Below are positions 49,867 through 60,999 of a DNA stretch of 64,000 nt, in pieces. Both the position numbers and the translations under genes were made by a program. The notes beneath the pieces are model-generated. The model had not been told where the DNA came from. It did not search any database and saw only the letters and a list, made by a program, of their open reading frames with translations. Source of the DNA: Modestobacter sp. VKM Ac-2984 (GTDB taxonomy: Bacteria > Actinomycetota > Actinomycetes > Mycobacteriales > Geodermatophilaceae); NCBI RefSeq assembly GCF_026967985.1, contig NZ_JAPVBJ010000007.1, positions 124,001 to 188,000 on the forward strand, written 5' to 3'. Each line of letters starts with the position of its first letter. Position 1 is the first letter of the stretch.

Positions 49867-51086
49867 TCGCCGTCGCCGTCGCCGTCACCGTCACCGTCGT
49901 CGGCGTCGGCGCCGATGGCTGGGACGGCCTCTCCCCGGTCGCCCGCCGGGTGGTCTCGGGGGCCGAGGTGCTGCGCGGCAGCGCCCGCCAGCTGGCCCTG
50001 GTGCCCGCGGACGTCGCCGCCGAGCGGGTGCCCTGGCCCTCGCCGATGGCGCCCGCCCTGGCCGCCTTGCCCGAGGCGCACCCGGGCCGGCGGGTGGTCG
50101 TGCTCGCCAGCGGTGACCCGATGCTCTCCGGCGTCGGCACCTCGCTGGTCCGGCTGTTCGGCGCCGACGCCGTCCAGGTCGTGCCGCACCCGTCGTCGGT
50201 GACCCTGGCCTGCGCCCGGCTGGGCTGGGCGGTGGAGGGGACGACGGTGGTCTCCGTGGTCGGCCGGCCGGTGTCGCTGGTCCTCCCGCACGCCACGCCC
50301 GGCCGGCGGCTGCTGGTGCTGGGCTCGGACACCGGGACGCCGGCGGAGCTCGCCGCCCTGCTCGACGGGGCCGGGTACGGCGCCAGCCGGCTCATCGCCC
50401 TGGCCGAGCTCGGCGGCCCCGCCGAGCGCCGGTTCGCCGGCACCGCGGCCGACTGGCCCCATCCGGAGACCGACCCGCTGGTGCTCACCGCCGTCGAGGT
50501 GGTCGCCGACCCCGGCACGGTGCCGCTGCCGACCGTGCCGGGCCTGCCGGACGACGTCTACTCCTCCGACGGGCAGCTGACCAAGCGCGACGTCCGGGCG
50601 GTGACGCTCTCCCGGCTGGCCCCGCTGCCCGGCCGGTTGCTCTGGGACGTCGGCGCGGGCGCCGGCTCGGTCGGCATCGAGTGGATGCGGGTGCACCCCT
50701 CCTGCCGGGCGATCGCGGTGGAGTCCGACGCCGTACGGGCCCAGCGGATCGGCCGGAACGCCGGCCGGCTCGGGGTGCCCGACCTCCAGGTGGTCGAGGG
50801 GGAGGCGCCCGACGCACTGCTCGGGCTGCCGCAGCCGGACGCCGTCTTCGTCGGGGGCGGGGCGACCACGCCGCTGCTGCTGGACACCGTCTGGGAGGCC
50901 CTCGCCCCGGGCGGCCGGCTGGTGGTCAACGCGGTCACGGTGCAGAGCGAGGCCGTGCTCGCCGAGTGGCACGGCCGCTGCGGCGGCACGCTCACCCGGC
51001 TGTCGGTCGCCCAGGCCGAACCGGTCGGCGGGTTCACCGGCTGGAAGCCCGCCATGCCCGTGACGATCTGGAGCGTGACCCGATGA
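49863..51086 (+). CDS. cobL: Precorrin-6Y C5,15-methyltransferase / decarboxylase (CbiE-CbiT fusion)
   Basis: 407 residues. The CbiE part (about 8-215) has VVGVGADGWDGL, LASGDPMLSGVGTSLVRLFG and VVSVVGRPVSLVLPHAT. The CbiT part (about 235-400) has RDVRAVTLSRLAPLPGRLLW, then the SAM loop DVGAGAGSVGIEW near 262 and FVGGGATTPLLLD near 329. Together they methylate C5 and C15 and decarboxylate. ATG overlaps the def stop and the cobM start overlaps its own stop. Confidence 0.95.
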   Translation: MIAVAVAVTVTVVGVGADGWDGLSPVARRVVSGAEVLRGSARQLALVPADVAAERVPWPSPMAPALAALPEAHPGRRVVVLASGDPMLSGVGTSLVRLFGADAVQVVPHPSSVTLACARLGWAVEGTTVVSVVGRPVSLVLPHATPGRRLLVLGSDTGTPAELAALLDGAGYGASRLIALAELGGPAERRFAGTAADWPHPETDPLVLTAVEVVADPGTVPLPTVPGLPDDVYSSDGQLTKRDVRAVTLSRLAPLPGRLLWDVGAGAGSVGIEWMRVHPSCRAIAVESDAVRAQRIGRNAGRLGVPDLQVVEGEAPDALLGLPQPDAVFVGGGATTPLLLDTVWEALAPGGRLVVNAVTVQSEAVLAEWHGRCGGTLTRLSVAQAEPVGGFTGWKPAMPVTIWSVTR

Positions 51087-51823
51087 CCGTCCACTTCATC
51101 GGTGCCGGGCCCGGTGCCGCCGATCTCGTCACGGTGCGGGCCGCGCGGTTGATCGCGTCGTCCCCGGTCTGCCTCTACGCCGGCGCGCTGGTGCCCCGTG
51201 AGCTGCTGGACACCGCACCGGCGGGCGCCCGGCTGGTCGACACCGCCGACCTGGACCTGGACCAGATCACTGGTGAGCTGGTCGCCGCGCACGAGGCCGG
51301 GCTGGACGTCGCCCGGCTGCACTCCGGCGACCCCTCGGTGTACAGCGCGATGGCCGAGCAGATGCGCCGGCTGGACGCCGCGGGGGTGCCCTACGACGTC
51401 GTCCCCGGGGTCCCGGCGTTCGCGGCGGCGGCGGCGTCGCTGAAGCGCGAGCTGACCGTGCCGGGGGTGGCGCAGACCGTCGTCCTCACCCGGACGTCGG
51501 CGCGGTCGACGCCGATGCCACCGGGGGAGGCCCTCGCCGCCTACGCGGCGACCGGCGCCACCCTGGTGCTGCACCTGGCCGTGCAGCGGATGGACGACCT
51601 CGCCCCGGAGCTCGCTGCGCACTACGGCGCGGACTGCCCGGTGGCGGTGGTCGCCAAGGCCAGCCGGGACGACGAGCTGGTGCTGCGCGGCACGCTCGCC
51701 GACATCGCCCAGCAGGTCAGCGAGGCCGGGGTGCGGCGGACGGCGGTGGTGGTCGTCGGCCGGGTGCTGGCCGCCGAGCAGTTCCTGGACAGCCACCTCT
51801 ACTCGACGACGCGATGCCGCTAG
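51083..51823 (+). CDS. cobM: Precorrin-4 C11-methyltransferase
   Basis: 246 residues. FIGAGPGAADLVTVRAARLI at the start, RLHSGDPSVYSAMAEQMRRL near 78 and VVPGVPAFAAAAASLKRELT near 103 are characteristic of CobM/CbiF. It uses SAM to methylate C11. ATG overlaps the cobL stop. Its TAG stop shares CTAG with the TAG of the convergent cbiD (4-base overlap). Confidence 0.95.
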   Translation: MTVHFIGAGPGAADLVTVRAARLIASSPVCLYAGALVPRELLDTAPAGARLVDTADLDLDQITGELVAAHEAGLDVARLHSGDPSVYSAMAEQMRRLDAAGVPYDVVPGVPAFAAAAASLKRELTVPGVAQTVVLTRTSARSTPMPPGEALAAYAATGATLVLHLAVQRMDDLAPELAAHYGADCPVAVVAKASRDDELVLRGTLADIAQQVSEAGVRRTAVVVVGRVLAAEQFLDSHLYSTTRCR

Positions 51824-52902
51824 GCGCGGCCGACGATGGTGCCGGCGCGGTCGATCACCACGACGTCGACCTCGACCGGGGCGCCGAGCAGCACGCCCTC
51901 CGCCGTCCGGCGGGCGCCTGCGGCGACCAGGTCGCCCAGCGGGAAGCCGGCGGCGGTGCTCTGGTGCAGCGCGTCCAGCGCGGTGTTCGCCTCCCGCACC
52001 CCCTCGACCAGCGCCGGTGCACCGCCGGCCTCGGCGACCAGGGAGGCCAGCGCGGTGAACGACACCTGCGACCGGGCCGAGTGCAGGTCCAGGTGGCCCT
52101 CGGCGAGCTTGGCCAGCTTGCCGATGCCGCCGGCCACGGTCAGCCGCGGCACCGGGTGGCGGCGCAGGTACTTGAGCACCGCGCCGGCGAAGTCGCCCAT
52201 GTCCAGCAGCGCGTCCTCCGGCAGGCCGTGGAGCTCCTGGGCCACCCGCTCGCTGGTCGACCCGGTGCACCCGGCGACGTGCTCCCGCCCGGCGGCGCGG
52301 GCCACGTCGATGCCGCGGCGGATCGAGTCGATCCAGGACGAGCACGAGTAGGGGACGACGACCCCCGTCGTCCCGAGGATCGACAGGCCGCCGAGGATGC
52401 CCAGCCGCGGGTTCCAGGTCTTCCGGGCCAGCTCGGCGCCGTTCTCCACCGACACCTCGACGACGACGTCCCCGCTGCCGCCGTGGCGCTGCGCGACCGC
52501 GGCCACGTGCTCGCGGATGAACTGGCGCGGCATCGGGTTGATCGCCGGCTCGCCCACGGCAAGCGGCAGGCCGGGCTTGGTCACCGTGCCCACGCCCTCG
52601 CCGGCCCGGAAGAGCACTCCGCTGCCCGGTGCGCCGTGGGTGACGAGGGCGGAGACCAGCGCGCCGTGGGTGACGTCGGGGTCGTCACCGGCGTCCTTGA
52701 CGATGCTGACGGTCGCGGCACCCCCGGCGAGCTCCTCCTTCGCCAGGGCGAAGGACGGGTGCTTGTCGTTGGGCAGGTCGATCGTGACCGGGTCGGGGAA
52801 CTCGCCGGTCAGCAGCGCGGTGTAGGCGGCGGTGCTGGCCGCGGTCGCGCAGGCGCCCGTCGTCCAGCCGTGCCGCAGCCCTGCGCTGCCGTCCCTGCTC
52901 AC
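51820..52902 (-). CDS. cbiD: Cobalt-precorrin-5B C1-methyltransferase
   Basis: 360 residues. RHGWTTGACATAASTAAYTA at the start is the CbiD signature; VSVENGAELARKTWNPRLGI near 137, GGLSILGTTGVVVPYSCSSW near 157 and AGGIGKLAKLAEGHLDLHSA near 252 follow. CbiD belongs to the cobalt-early (anaerobic) route but also replaces CobF in actinobacteria. GTG 52902 has GGAGG 8 bases upstream; an upstream GTG at 52917 is less well placed. Confidence 0.94.
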   Translation of the reverse strand: MSRDGSAGLRHGWTTGACATAASTAAYTALLTGEFPDPVTIDLPNDKHPSFALAKEELAGGAATVSIVKDAGDDPDVTHGALVSALVTHGAPGSGVLFRAGEGVGTVTKPGLPLAVGEPAINPMPRQFIREHVAAVAQRHGGSGDVVVEVSVENGAELARKTWNPRLGILGGLSILGTTGVVVPYSCSSWIDSIRRGIDVARAAGREHVAGCTGSTSERVAQELHGLPEDALLDMGDFAGAVLKYLRRHPVPRLTVAGGIGKLAKLAEGHLDLHSARSQVSFTALASLVAEAGGAPALVEGVREANTALDALHQSTAAGFPLGDLVAAGARRTAEGVLLGAPVEVDVVVIDRAGTIVGRA

Positions 52903-52997
52903 GGGGCCATCCTCCACGGCGATCGACCGACGACCCGTCGACGCCTCGCTCGCCGGGCAGGCGTGGACGACTCGACACTCGGCGACGGGGGGACGGC

Positions 52998-53729
52998 GTG
53001 ACCGGTCAGGTGCTGGTCCTCGGGGGTACCGGGGAGGCCCGGCGGCTGGCCGCGGCGCTGGTCGGGGCGGGTGTCGACGTGCTGTCCTCGTTGGCCGGGC
53101 GGGTCGCCGACCCGGTGCTGCCGCCGGGCGCCGTGCGGATCGGCGGGTTCGGCGGCGCCGACGGGCTGACCGCCTGGCTGGCCGAGCACCGGCCGCGGGC
53201 GGTGGTCGACGCCACCCATCCGTTCGCCGCCCAGATCACCGCCTCGGCAGCGGCCGCGGCGGCCGCCCACGGCACCCCGCTGCTGCGGCTGCAGCGACCG
53301 GGCTGGACGCCGCAGCCGGGGGACACCTGGCGACATGTCGACTCGTTGGCCGCGGCGGCCGAGGCGGTGGCCGGGTACCGCAGCGTCTTCCTCACCACCG
53401 GCCGGCAGGGGGTCGGCGCCTTCGCAGCCCTCCCGGGCCGGGTGCTGGTCCGCTCGGTCGACCCGCCGGACGAGCCGCTGCCGGCCGGCGCGACCCTGCT
53501 GCTGGACCGCGGGCCGTTCAGCCTGGCCGACGAGCTGGCGCTGCTCGACGAGCACGAGGTGGACGTCGTGGTCACCAAGGACTCCGGCGGCCACCTGACC
53601 GAGGCGAAGCTGGTCGCGGCCCGGCAACGGGGCATCCCGGTGGTGCTCGTCCGCCGCCCGCCGCTGCCGCCGGGCGTCGAGACGGTCGCGACGGTGGACG
53701 AGGCGCTCGCCTGGGTGCGGGCACGGTGA
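52998..53729 (+). CDS. cobK: Precorrin-6A reductase
   Basis: 243 residues. QVLVLGGTGEARRLAAALVG at the start, VVDATHPFAAQITASA near 72, FLTTGRQGVGAF near 132 and TKDSGGHLTEAKLVAARQRG near 190 identify CobK/CbiJ. It reduces precorrin-6A with NADPH. GTG 52998 has GGGGGGAC about 6 bases upstream. Its stop overlaps the start of the HAD phosphatase. Divergent from cbiD. Confidence 0.94.
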   Translation: MTGQVLVLGGTGEARRLAAALVGAGVDVLSSLAGRVADPVLPPGAVRIGGFGGADGLTAWLAEHRPRAVVDATHPFAAQITASAAAAAAAHGTPLLRLQRPGWTPQPGDTWRHVDSLAAAAEAVAGYRSVFLTTGRQGVGAFAALPGRVLVRSVDPPDEPLPAGATLLLDRGPFSLADELALLDEHEVDVVVTKDSGGHLTEAKLVAARQRGIPVVLVRRPPLPPGVETVATVDEALAWVRAR

Positions 53730-54367
53730 GGCTCGTCCTCTTCGACCTCGACGGCACGCTGGTCGACTCGACACCCGGGATCTGGGCCTCGATCCGGGTC
53801 GCGGCCGCCGAGCTGGGCCTGCCCGAGCCCACGGCCGGTCAGCTGCGGTCGATGGTCGGGCCGCCGCTCTGGGAGGGGTTCGCCGACGCCTTCGGCATCG
53901 GTGGGGACGACGTCGACCGGGCGGTGGCCGCCTACCGGGCGCACTACACCGCCGGCGCGATGCTCGCGGCGCCGGTCTACGCGGGGATCGCGGAGCTGCT
54001 GGCCGGGCTCCGGGCCGACGGCGCCACGCTGGCCGTGGCGACCAGCAAGCCCGAGCCGTTCGCGCTGCGCATCCTGGCGCACGTGGGGCTGCTGCCCGAG
54101 TTCGCCAGCGTGCACGGCGCGACGCTGGACGGCGCCGTCCGGCACAAGGAACAGGTGGTCGCCGCGGCGCTGGCCGCGCACCCGGACGGCGAACGGCCGG
54201 TGCTGATCGGCGACCGGTCGCACGACGTGCTGGGCGCCCGGGTGCACGGCCTGCCCTGCATCGGCGCCGGCTGGGGGCCGGCCCCGCCCGGCGAGCTCGC
54301 CGGGGCCGGCGCAGCGGCGGTCGCGGCCACCCCGGCCGACGTGCGGACGGCGCTCGCCACGGTCTGA
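53726..54367 (+). CDS. HAD-family phosphatase (phosphoglycolate phosphatase-like)
   Basis: 213 residues. Motif I LFDLDGTLVDSTPGIW near 5, motif II ATSKPEPFALRIL near 105, motif III region near 135 (HKEQVV) and motif IV LIGDRSHDVLGARVHGLPCI near 163. GTG overlaps the cobK stop, which hints at a role in corrin phosphate metabolism but is more likely incidental. Substrate unknown. Confidence 0.9.
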   Translation: MRLVLFDLDGTLVDSTPGIWASIRVAAAELGLPEPTAGQLRSMVGPPLWEGFADAFGIGGDDVDRAVAAYRAHYTAGAMLAAPVYAGIAELLAGLRADGATLAVATSKPEPFALRILAHVGLLPEFASVHGATLDGAVRHKEQVVAAALAAHPDGERPVLIGDRSHDVLGARVHGLPCIGAGWGPAPPGELAGAGAAAVAATPADVRTALATV

Positions 54368-54577
54368 CCTCGGGAGGGAGGTGGCGCCCCGGCAGCCGGC
54401 CCACCGTCCGCGCAGGACGGTCGCCCCAGGGGTGTGCCCTCGTCCTCGTCGGGCCCGGCACGTCGCGGTTGCATCGTTGTAAAAGAGTGAGCAGACTCAC
54501 GCCGTCACCAGCGCCGCACAGCGCCGGTGTCCCAGCGTCCCCGATGGGGTGGACGCCCGCCTGAAGAGAGTCCGCCC

Positions 54578-56530
<1,953 letters not shown>

Positions 56531-56720
56531 CCGACCTCTCAGCACCAGCCGGCGGCCGGTGTCCCCTCGCGGGGCGCCGGCCGCCGTCGTCACCCGGTGC
56601 CGACGTGCGGACGACGGTGACCACGGAGGGCGGTGACCACGGCGGACGTCCGGGCAGAGCCGGCTCCGGTCCGGCTCCGGAGGGGTGCACGAGAGGCGGC
56701 AGCGGGACTACCGTCCGCGC

Positions 56721-57041
56721 ATGGCGGTCGTCCTCGGGTGCGCTCTCGTGCTGGTCGGCATGGCCCTCGCGGTGCACCAGGCTCAGCGGGCGACGAGCGC
56801 GGCGGCGCGACCGCTGCGGCTGCGGGAGGCCTCGGCGGAGCTGTCGGACCCCTACCGCCGCTGGTCCAGCATCGCCATCGCCGCGGCGCTCTTCTCCGGC
56901 GCCCTGCTCCTCGGGCACGGGCAGCCCTGGTGGCTGCACTACGTGCTCGTGGTGGGGATCGCGGTGCTCACCCTGGTCGTGCAGGCGGTGGCCCTCCGGC
57001 TGGCGGCACCGAGCCGCGACCCGGACGGCGTCGCGGGCTGA
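56721..57041 (+). CDS. Small membrane protein
   Basis: 106 residues with three hydrophobic segments (about 2-19, 53-70 and 75-96) and a short polar end. TACCGT lies 6 bases before ATG 56721, in the pattern of leaderless genes nearby. No family recognised. The 190-base gap upstream holds no other coding signal. Confidence 0.65.
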   Translation: MAVVLGCALVLVGMALAVHQAQRATSAAARPLRLREASAELSDPYRRWSSIAIAAALFSGALLLGHGQPWWLHYVLVVGIAVLTLVVQAVALRLAAPSRDPDGVAG

Positions 57042-57121
57042 CACCCGGTCCGGCCGTGGCGTTCCGGCCGCGGACCGTCGGACCCACGGTGCACAGTGGG
57101 GGACGACGGAGGTGGTGTGCA

Positions 57122-57583
57122 GTGCTGGGCGAACCGCAGGCGGTCGACCTCGACCCGCTGGACCTGGAGAGCGCGTTGCTGCGTGCGGCGGTGGGTGACT
57201 ACGCGGCCGAGGCGGCGGTGCTGCTGCTGGCCGATTCCGGCCACTGGCTGCCCCGGCTGCAGGGCGCCGGTCTGATCACCATCGCGCTCGACGCCGATGC
57301 AGCCGACGGCGGGCCGTGGGCCGCGGTGCAGTGGGCCGATCTCGACGGCGCGCTCCGTAGAGGTGCCATCGCCGGCAGCGGCGGGCAGCTGCGGCTCCTG
57401 CGGGCGGCGGCGAGCCTCGCGGAGGGCCAGCCGCTCGACCTGGCCGACCTGACCGCCGGGCTGGACCGCGAGGAACTGGTCCTCCTGCTGGCGGCGCTGT
57501 CCCACGCGGCCGGCAGCCACGAGCACGACGACGGCGAGGGCACCTCGGCCGGCCCGGTCGTGCCCTGGCCGCTGCGCGACTGA
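57122..57583 (+). CDS. Hypothetical protein
   Basis: 153 residues, acidic and helical: DLDPLDLESALLRAAVGDYA, LLLADSGHWLPRLQGAGLIT and a C-terminal half LAEGQPLDLADLTAGLDREE. It is cytosolic by composition. GGAGG precedes GTG 57122 by 9 bases. No relative recognised. Confidence 0.7.
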   Translation: MLGEPQAVDLDPLDLESALLRAAVGDYAAEAAVLLLADSGHWLPRLQGAGLITIALDADAADGGPWAAVQWADLDGALRRGAIAGSGGQLRLLRAAASLAEGQPLDLADLTAGLDREELVLLLAALSHAAGSHEHDDGEGTSAGPVVPWPLRD

Positions 57584-57639
57584 CCGGGCCTCACCCGGCC
57601 GAGGGGTGAGCGGTCGGCGTCCCGGGCAAGATCCCCGGC

Positions 57640-59340
57640 ATGACCTCCCCGCCCGGGCTGCCCGACGCCCTGCAGCAGCTGCGCGACCGGGTCGCCTCCG
57701 CACCGCTCGGCCTGGCCGTCCCGGGCCGGGGCGCCGCCGCCCGCACCGCCCGCTCGGTCGTCGACCAGGTCGACGACTACCTGCTGCCCCGGCTGCGCGA
57801 CCTGGACGCACCGCTGCTCACCGTGGTCGGCGGCTCGACCGGCGCCGGCAAGTCCACGCTGGTCAACAGCCTGCTGGGCGCCCGGGTCACCACCCCCGGC
57901 GTGCTCCGCCCGACGACCCGCGCCCCGGTGCTGGTCTGTGCCCCCGCCGACCGGGCCGCGTTCGCCGGTGACCGGGTGCTGCCCGGGCTGACCCGCACCA
58001 CCGGCGGGGAGGCCGGGCCCGGCGGGCTGCAGCTGGTCGTCTCCGAGGCGCTGCCGGCCGGGCTGGCCCTGGTCGACGCCCCGGACGTCGACTCGGTGGT
58101 CGAGGCCAACCGTGACCTGGCCGGGCAGCTGCTGGCCGCCGCCGACCTGTGGGTCTTCGTGACGACGGCGGCCCGCTACGCCGACGCCGTCCCCTGGGAC
58201 CTGCTGCGCACGGCCCAGGAGCGGGGGACGGCGCTGGCGATCGTGCTGGACCGGGTGCCGCCCGAGGCGGTGGTCGAGGTCGCCGACGACCTGGCCGGGA
58301 TGCTGCGCCGGGCCCGGCTGGAGAGCGCCCGGCTGTTCGTGGTCGAGGAGCGCCCGCTGACCGACGGGTTCCTGCCCGAGGACCAGGTCGCACCGCTGCG
58401 CGACTGGCTGCACGCGCTCGCCGCCGACGCCGAGCAGCGGGCGGCGGTCATCCGGCAGACCCTGGCCGGGGCGCTGGAGAGCCTGCACGACCGGGTCGAC
58501 GTCGTCGTCGCCGGCGTCGCCGAGCAGGCGGTCGCCGCCGAGGCGCTGCAGGCCGCCGCGGACGCCTCCTACGCCCGGGCGCGGGCGGCTGTCCACGAGG
58601 CCGTCGGCAACGGCAGCCTGCTGCGCGGGGAGGTGCTCGCCCGCTGGCAGGAGTTCGTCGGCACCGGCGAGTGGATGCGCAGCCTGCAGGGCCACGTGGG
58701 CCGACTGCGCGACCGGGTCGCCGCCGCGTTCTCCGGCCGCAGCAACCCCGCCGACGACCTGGCCGGTGCACTGGAGTCCGGGGTCGAGCTGCTGCTGCGG
58801 GCCGAGGCCGACCGGGCCGCGGAGAAGACGGTCACCAACTGGCGGACCCTCCCCGGTGGGATCGACCTGATCGACGGCCGGGAGACCGAGCTGGACGGCG
58901 TCTCGCCGTCGTTCGCCGGTGCCTCGGCCGACGAGGTGCGTGCCTGGCAGGGCACGGTGCTGGAGCTGGTGCGCAGCGAGGGGGCGGGCAAGCGGTCCCG
59001 GGCCCGGTTGCTGTCCTGGGGCGTCAACGGCGCGGGTGCGGTGGTGATGGTCGCCGTCTTCGCCTCCACCGCCGGGTTGTCGGGTGCAGAGGTGGCCATC
59101 GCCGGCGGCACCACCGCGGTCGGCCAGCGGGTGCTGGAGGCGGTGTTCGGGGACGCGGCGGTGCGCGAGCTCGCCGCCCGGGCGCGGGCCGACCTGGACG
59201 CCCGCGCCGACCGGCTGCTGCTCACCGAGCAGCGTCGCTTCGACGTGCTGCTCGCTGACGTCGCCCCGGCGCCGGGCGCCGACGCCGAGCTGCGGTCGGC
59301 CGCGCAGACGCTGGCTGCCGCCCAGGGAGCGGGCGCGTGA
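57640..59340 (+). CDS. Dynamin-family GTPase (first of pair)
   Basis: 566 residues. G1 is VVGGSTGAGKSTLVNSLLG near 63, G3-like VDAPDVDS near 145, and the G4 region LAIVLDRVPPEAVVEV near 195 lacks a clear NKxD. Long helices follow and a hydrophobic hairpin lies near 465-500. The CAAGAT hexamer lies 7 bases before ATG 57640. Its TGA overlaps the GTG of the second GTPase. Probably forms a membrane-remodelling pair. Confidence 0.85.
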   Translation: MTSPPGLPDALQQLRDRVASAPLGLAVPGRGAAARTARSVVDQVDDYLLPRLRDLDAPLLTVVGGSTGAGKSTLVNSLLGARVTTPGVLRPTTRAPVLVCAPADRAAFAGDRVLPGLTRTTGGEAGPGGLQLVVSEALPAGLALVDAPDVDSVVEANRDLAGQLLAAADLWVFVTTAARYADAVPWDLLRTAQERGTALAIVLDRVPPEAVVEVADDLAGMLRRARLESARLFVVEERPLTDGFLPEDQVAPLRDWLHALAADAEQRAAVIRQTLAGALESLHDRVDVVVAGVAEQAVAAEALQAAADASYARARAAVHEAVGNGSLLRGEVLARWQEFVGTGEWMRSLQGHVGRLRDRVAAAFSGRSNPADDLAGALESGVELLLRAEADRAAEKTVTNWRTLPGGIDLIDGRETELDGVSPSFAGASADEVRAWQGTVLELVRSEGAGKRSRARLLSWGVNGAGAVVMVAVFASTAGLSGAEVAIAGGTTAVGQRVLEAVFGDAAVRELAARARADLDARADRLLLTEQRRFDVLLADVAPAPGADAELRSAAQTLAAAQGAGA

Positions 59341-60929
59341 GGCTCGGGCGGCGCAGCGAGCTGTCCCTGACCGACCGGCTGGCCGCGCTGCGCGAGGCGG
59401 TCGAGGTGGCCGAGGAGCGGCTGGAGGTGCCGGAGGCGGCCAGCGCGCGCACGCTCCTGGCCAAGGCCGGTGCCCGGGAGGCCCTCGGTGACGCCACCGT
59501 CGTGGCGCTCGCCGGGGCGACCGGCAGCGGGAAGTCCACGCTGTTCAACGCGCTCAGCGGCAGCGAGGTGAGCACCCCGGGCGTGCGCCGTCCGACGACC
59601 GGCGTGGCGCACGCCAGCGTGTGGGGCCCGGACGGCGCGGACCGGCTGCTCGACTGGCTGCAGGTGCCCCGCCGGCACCGGGTCGAGGCGGGTGATCCCG
59701 CGCTCGACGGGCTGGTGCTGCTCGACCTGCCCGACCACGACAGCGTCCGGCTGGAGAACCGGCTGGAGGTCGACCGGCTGGTGGAGCTGGTCGACGTGCT
59801 CGTGTGGGTGCTGGACCCGCAGAAGTACGCCGACGCCGCGGTGCACTCGCAGTACCTGGCGCCGCTGGCCGGGCACGCGGGGGTGCTGGTCGTCGTCCTC
59901 AACCAGGTCGACCGGCTCGACGAGCCGGCCGCCCGCGCCTGCCTGGCCGACCTCCGGGGGCTGCTGGACCGGGAGGGCCTGGCGGCGACCCCGGTGCTGC
60001 CCACCGCGGCCCGCACCGGCGCCGGCCTGCCCGAGCTGCGGGCCGAGCTGGGCCGCCGGGTCGCCGCACGCCGAGCGGCCACCGACCGGCTGGCCGCCGA
60101 TGCCCGCGCCGCAGCCGGTGCGCTCGCCCAGCACTGCGCCCCCGACGCCGGCCCCGACCGCAGCCGCGACGCCGACGAGTGGGCGGGCCTGACCGAGGCG
60201 CTGGCCGACGCCGCCGGCGTGCCGGCCGTGGTCAGCGCCGTGGAACGCTCGGCCCGCCGCAGCGGTGCCGCGCACACCGGGTGGCCGGTGCTGCGCTGGA
60301 CCGGCAAGCTCCGGGCCGACCCGCTGGGCCGGCTGCACCTGGGCAGCGAGGCGGCGCGCAGCTCGCTGCCCCCGGCCGGCGCCGTGCAGCAGGCGGGGCT
60401 GGTCGCGGCGCTGCGCCGGGCACGGGACGCCGCCGGGCAGGGGCTGCCGCAGGCCTGGCGGGACGAGCTGCGCCGCACCGCCGAGTTCTCCGAGGAGCGG
60501 CTGGCCGACCGGCTGGACCGGGCGGTCACCGGTACCGACCTCGGCCCGGATCGCACGCCGCTGTGGCAGCGGGCCGTCGGCGGGCTGCAGTGGCTGCTCG
60601 TGCTCACTGCGCTGGCCGGCGCGCTGTGGCTGCTCGGCCTCGTCGGCCTGGGGCTGCTCCAGCTGGACGACGTCGTCCCGCTGCCCCGGGTGGAGGGCAT
60701 CCCGCTGCCGACGCTGCTGCTGGCCGGCGGCCTGCTCGCCGGGCTGTTGCTGGCGTTGCTGGCCCGGCCCCTGGTGCACGCCGGCGCGCGGAGACGGGCC
60801 AGACAGGTGCGGCGGCGGTTGCTGGACCGGGTCGGCGAAGTGACCGACGAGGAGGTGGTCGGGCCGCTCACCGAGGCGCGCGAGGACCACTCCCGGTTCT
60901 GCGCGGCGGTGACCCGCGCCGGCAGCTGA
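59337..60929 (+). CDS. YfjP/dynamin-like GTPase (second of pair)
   Basis: 530 residues. G1 AGATGSGKSTLFNALSG near 59; G2-like TTGVAHASVWG; G3 LLDLPDHDSVRL near 130; G4 VLNQVDRLDE near 183 and G5-like PTAARTGAGLPEL. Two membrane segments lie at about 412-440 and 455-480, with an Arg-rich C-terminal segment. GTG overlaps the first GTPase stop. The two probably work as a heteromer. Confidence 0.88.
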   Translation: MRLGRRSELSLTDRLAALREAVEVAEERLEVPEAASARTLLAKAGAREALGDATVVALAGATGSGKSTLFNALSGSEVSTPGVRRPTTGVAHASVWGPDGADRLLDWLQVPRRHRVEAGDPALDGLVLLDLPDHDSVRLENRLEVDRLVELVDVLVWVLDPQKYADAAVHSQYLAPLAGHAGVLVVVLNQVDRLDEPAARACLADLRGLLDREGLAATPVLPTAARTGAGLPELRAELGRRVAARRAATDRLAADARAAAGALAQHCAPDAGPDRSRDADEWAGLTEALADAAGVPAVVSAVERSARRSGAAHTGWPVLRWTGKLRADPLGRLHLGSEAARSSLPPAGAVQQAGLVAALRRARDAAGQGLPQAWRDELRRTAEFSEERLADRLDRAVTGTDLGPDRTPLWQRAVGGLQWLLVLTALAGALWLLGLVGLGLLQLDDVVPLPRVEGIPLPTLLLAGGLLAGLLLALLARPLVHAGARRRARQVRRRLLDRVGEVTDEEVVGPLTEAREDHSRFCAAVTRAGS

Positions 60930-60946
60930 CCCCCGTCTCCCGTGCA

Positions 60947-60985
60947 GCTCGTGCTCTGCTCACCACGGGTGAGCAGAGCACGAGC
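60947..60985 (+). terminator. 18-bp hairpin after the GTPase pair
   Basis: Arms 60947-60964 and 60968-60985 pair perfectly around ACG. It lies 17 bases after the second GTPase stop and 14 before the convergent MFS stop. The core GTGCTCTGCTCAC is shared with the hairpin at 18434-18482. Confidence 0.8.
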
Positions 60986-60999
60986 ACCCGGCGCCAGGC

